Shown here in pieces: positions 19,463-21,874 of a stretch of DNA of 21,874 nucleotides (positions are counted from its first letter, which is position 1; each line of letters opens with the position of its first letter). The stretch comes from a virus: positions 1-21,874 of the IMG/VR virus record IMGVR_UViG_3300048032_000284; one strand, given 5' to 3'. The position numbers were made by a program, and so were the translations under genes. The notes beneath the pieces are model-generated. The model searched no databases and was not told the DNA's origin. It worked only from the letters and a program-made list of their open reading frames with translations.

Positions 19463-21775
19463 ATGTTAGTAAAAGGATTCAAACAGTTTAACGAAGAAAG
19501 GGTCAAATCAGTAACATTTACATTTGGCCGATTTAATCCTCCCACAGTTGGCCATGGAAAGCTTCTTGATAAAGTTGCGTCTTTATCGACTGGCAATGAC
19601 TATAAGGTATTTGCCTCTAAGTCAAACGATGCTAAAAAGAATCCATTGGAATATTCTGAAAAAATTAAGATAATGCGTAAGATGTTTCCTAAGCATGGAA
19701 GAAACATTGTTAATGATAAGAGTGCTTCAATACTACACGCAGCATCATCGTTATACTCTCAAGGTTATACTAAAGCAAAACTTGTAGTTGGCTCTGACCG
19801 TATCAAAGAAATGAGCTCGCTCCTTAATAAGTATAATGGAGTTAAGTCGAAACATGGATTTTATGATTTCGAAGGAGGTATCGAAGTTGTATCTGCTGGA
19901 GACCGTGATCCAGATGCAGATGACGTTTCAGGAATGTCTGCCTCTAAAATGAGAGCAGCTGCAGTATCTGGTGATTTCCAAGCATTTTCTAACGGTCTTC
20001 CAAAATCATTTGGTGATAAGCTATCAGTATTCAACCTTCTTCGTAAAAGAATGGGATTGAAAGAAATGGTTAACTTTCGTAAACACGTACAGCTTCCAAC
20101 AGTTTCAGAAAAACGAGAAAGGTTTATCTCTGGTGAAATCTTCAATGTTGGAGATAGAGTTCAGTGCCAAAAGTCGAATCAAAACTTTACCATATCTGAG
20201 CGTTATTCGAATTATGTAGTGAGCGCTATCGGTACTAAGTATTTTATTAATGATCTTGAGGAATATTCTGAAGAAACCGTGAATCCAAAATATCATGCTG
20301 GTTTGTCAAAGTCAACTAAGGCTAAACGAAAAGCACAGTTTAAAAAGCAAGCCAAAATGGATGATGATAATCCAGCTGCTTATAAACCAGCACCGGGTGA
20401 TGCAAGAGCAGAAACGAAACCGTCCAAATATACCAAAAGATTTAAGGATATGTTTGGCGAAGAATATATTGAAGAAGGCGTTGATGATCCTGCAATCTTT
20501 AAAGCAATCTTTCTTGCTGGTGGCCCAGGTTCAGGTAAATCATTTACTGTTGGTAAAACTGGTCTAACTGCGCTTGGATTTAAAATTGTTAATTCGGATG
20601 ATAAGTTTGAGGCTGCTATGAAGAAAGCTAATCTTGAGCCAACTCCAGATAACATCTTTTCTCCTAAAGGTCAGAAACTTAGAAGCAAAGCAAAGGAACT
20701 AACTGCAAAGCAGCAAGAACTTTATCTTAATGGTAGACTTGGCTTAGTCGTTGATGGTACTGGTAAAGATTATGATAAGATTAAAAAGCAATCTGAATTG
20801 CTTAAGAAGTTGGGATATGATGTAGCAATGATCTTTGTTAATACTGATCTTGAGACAGCACAAGTTCGTAATAGAATGCGTCCACGGAGCCTTCCAAATG
20901 ATCAAGTGGCTAAAATGTGGCAAGGAGTTCAGAATAATCTCGGTAAATTCCAATCAATGTTTGGATCTAACTTCGTAATTGTTGATAACTCTGAAGGTTC
21001 TAACATTGAGAAAGCAACAATATCAGCCTATAAAAAAATGGCTAAGTTTGCTAAAGAAGCTCCTAAGAATAACATTGCAAGAGGTTGGATTAAGAAACAG
21101 CTTGGAGAAGAAACTGAAATATTGATCTCTGAAAATAAAAAGGGAATTCAAAATAAAGCTAAAGCTACTGGTATTTCATATTCGATTCTAAAGAAGGTAT
21201 TCGACCGCGGAGTTGCAGCTTGGAGAACGGGTCATCGTCCTGGAACTACTCCATCCCAATGGGGATTCGCTCGAATTAATTCATTCGCCACTGGCGGCAA
21301 GACTAGAACAACTGCTGATAAAGATCTTTGGGCTCAACATAAAGGAAAGAAAGAGTCTATTGAAGAATCAAAAGATTTTGAGCCGCATTGGATGTATGAT
21401 CCTGAAACAGGAGAAAAAGAATGGGCAAAAGTTAAAGCTGATCATGATAGATTAAATAAAAAAGGTTGGTCCCATGAGCCAAACGAAGCTTTAGATTATG
21501 GTACTCCTGAGACAACAAAGAACTTTAAAAGAAATACTCCTGGTCAAAAGATAGAGGAAGGCGAAGGTAAGTATAAAGGAGAAACTTGGGAACAAGGATA
21601 CAAAAGACGAGTAGTCAAAACCTCTGATCCAGACCACGTCGAAAAGGGTTATAAATGGCGTATAAAGGGCAAAGAACGTCCTGAAATTTCTATTAAGCTA
21701 TATAAGGAAAAGCCGAGCTTTAAGGAATATAGTAAGCAAATGGAACGAGTAGCAGGTCATGAATTTGGAAAATAG
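19463..21775 (+). CDS. Multidomain cytidylyltransferase-like / P-loop kinase virion protein
   Basis: This 770-residue protein starts at MLVKGFKQFNEE; an upstream frame extension overlaps the previous gene and is rejected. Modules seen: (a) residues 15-200, a nucleotidyltransferase of the NMN/cytidylyl family with GRFNPPTVGH (22-31, an HxGH variant), VVGSDR (108-113) and VSGMSASKMR (155-164); (b) 225-270, a small beta domain, NVGDRVQC...VSAIGTKYFI; (c) 343-530, a P-loop kinase with GPGSGKS (354-360), NSDDKF, VVDGTG (429-434) and RNRMRPRSLP (469-478); (d) 560-625, DRGVAAWRTGHRPGTTPSQW, a block known from marine phage proteins of unknown role; (e) 705-770, a basic tail. Linkers carry L/I-x-E sites. 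It could be an NadR-like NAD enzyme or an RNA/DNA end-repair kinase. Confidence 0.8.
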   Translation: MLVKGFKQFNEERVKSVTFTFGRFNPPTVGHGKLLDKVASLSTGNDYKVFASKSNDAKKNPLEYSEKIKIMRKMFPKHGRNIVNDKSASILHAASSLYSQGYTKAKLVVGSDRIKEMSSLLNKYNGVKSKHGFYDFEGGIEVVSAGDRDPDADDVSGMSASKMRAAAVSGDFQAFSNGLPKSFGDKLSVFNLLRKRMGLKEMVNFRKHVQLPTVSEKRERFISGEIFNVGDRVQCQKSNQNFTISERYSNYVVSAIGTKYFINDLEEYSEETVNPKYHAGLSKSTKAKRKAQFKKQAKMDDDNPAAYKPAPGDARAETKPSKYTKRFKDMFGEEYIEEGVDDPAIFKAIFLAGGPGSGKSFTVGKTGLTALGFKIVNSDDKFEAAMKKANLEPTPDNIFSPKGQKLRSKAKELTAKQQELYLNGRLGLVVDGTGKDYDKIKKQSELLKKLGYDVAMIFVNTDLETAQVRNRMRPRSLPNDQVAKMWQGVQNNLGKFQSMFGSNFVIVDNSEGSNIEKATISAYKKMAKFAKEAPKNNIARGWIKKQLGEETEILISENKKGIQNKAKATGISYSILKKVFDRGVAAWRTGHRPGTTPSQWGFARINSFATGGKTRTTADKDLWAQHKGKKESIEESKDFEPHWMYDPETGEKEWAKVKADHDRLNKKGWSHEPNEALDYGTPETTKNFKRNTPGQKIEEGEGKYKGETWEQGYKRRVVKTSDPDHVEKGYKWRIKGKERPEISIKLYKEKPSFKEYSKQMERVAGHEFGK

Positions 21776-21810
21776 TATGATTATACTACAAATGAAATAG
21801 TATAATCATA
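21776..21810. repeat. 13-bp perfect inverted repeat, possible hairpin
   Basis: TATGATTATACTA (21776-21788) is exactly complementary to TAGTATAATCATA (21798-21810), with the 9-base loop CAAATGAAA. It begins at the base after the stop codon of the multidomain gene, and its right arm runs into the late promoter. There is no T-run after it, so it may mark or stabilise the 3' end, or act on the promoter. Confidence 0.65.
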
Positions 21811-21816
21811 TAAATA
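21809..21816 (+). promoter_or_regulatory. T4-type late promoter TATAAATA
   Basis: An exact TATAAATA overlaps the last two bases of the hairpin. It would start a late transcript for the gene entering at the window's right edge. Confidence 0.8.
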
Positions 21817-21848
21817 TAAATCAATCAATTAACAATGGGATCACTTAA

Positions 21849-21874
21849 ATGAATATAAAGGAACAAGAAATTAT
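21849..21874 (+). CDS. Start of a late gene, cut by window edge
   Basis: ATG at 21849 opens a frame reading MNIKEQEI to the window end, 33 bases after a late promoter. GGGA at 21837-21840 could be a weak ribosome site. An earlier ATG (21835) opens only the five-codon frame MGSLK, whose TGA overlaps this start, a possible leader peptide. Nothing can be said of the product. Confidence 0.4.

Noticed and set aside
1-21874. tRNA genes, CRISPR arrays, insertion sequences, homing endonuclease introns or inteins
   Set aside because: Reading both strands showed no cloverleaf-like T-loop sequence, no spaced direct repeats, no transposase, and no interruption in the polymerase, UvsX or helicase genes.

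Overview
The window is a compact, AT-rich stretch of a T4-superfamily tailed phage (myovirus). Every gene lies on the + strand, and many neighbours overlap or abut. The evidence is T4-type gp43 DNA polymerase, UvsX, gp41 helicase and gp42 dCMP hydroxymethylase, plus three exact T4-type late promoters (TATAAATA). The small accessory genes, near-absence of Shine-Dalgarno sites and base composition resemble marine T4-like phages of AT-rich hosts. The exact host is inference.

Layout. (1) 1-3506: C-terminal 705 residues of gp43, a MazG-like NTP pyrophosphohydrolase, and a stand-alone primase-polymerase-like (AEP) protein. (2) 3507-5242: a hairpin, a sigma70-like promoter and a run of very small genes, including a GNAT acetyltransferase and two ORFs sharing the peptide motif RAILGL..xPxREV. 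(3) 5251-11665: a nucleotide and DNA-modification block. It holds gp42-type dCMP hydroxymethylase, a PD-(D/E)XK nuclease, an Nmad1/DUF1599-like protein, dCMP deaminase, a small acidic protein, two unfamiliar helical proteins that may belong to the base-hypermodification transferase world, a fold-type-II PLP enzyme and an SGNH-like protein. (4) 11678-14886: UvsX, a small conserved protein, gp41 helicase and an HExxH metalloprotease. (5) 14899-21775: a late block. At least three and probably five of its products begin with a short peptide resembling the capsid-targeting sequence of T4 internal proteins (MKTYQEFIAE-type, cut by the gp21 protease at L/I-x-E). Their bodies include a PD-(D/E)XK nuclease, a ligase-like nucleotidyltransferase, and a 770-residue chain with a cytidylyltransferase-like domain and a P-loop kinase domain. 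The window ends with a hairpin, a late promoter and the first codons of another gene.

How it works together. The dCMP deaminase and the hydroxymethylase shape the pyrimidine pool so that DNA is probably made with hydroxymethylcytosine. The downstream block may decorate that base further, while the adjacent nuclease could attack unmodified DNA. gp43, UvsX and gp41 are replication and recombination machinery. The late block appears to load nucleic-acid enzymes into the head for delivery with the genome, a possible first-minutes repair or defence kit.

Regulation. Early/middle genes have at least six promoters of the form T(T/G)TACA-16/17-TATAAT. In three of them the ATG lies exactly six bases after the -10 hexamer, which implies leaderless mRNAs. 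Late genes use TATAAATA. I see no tRNA, CRISPR array, insertion sequence or minus-strand gene, and no gene-free stretch over 300 bases.
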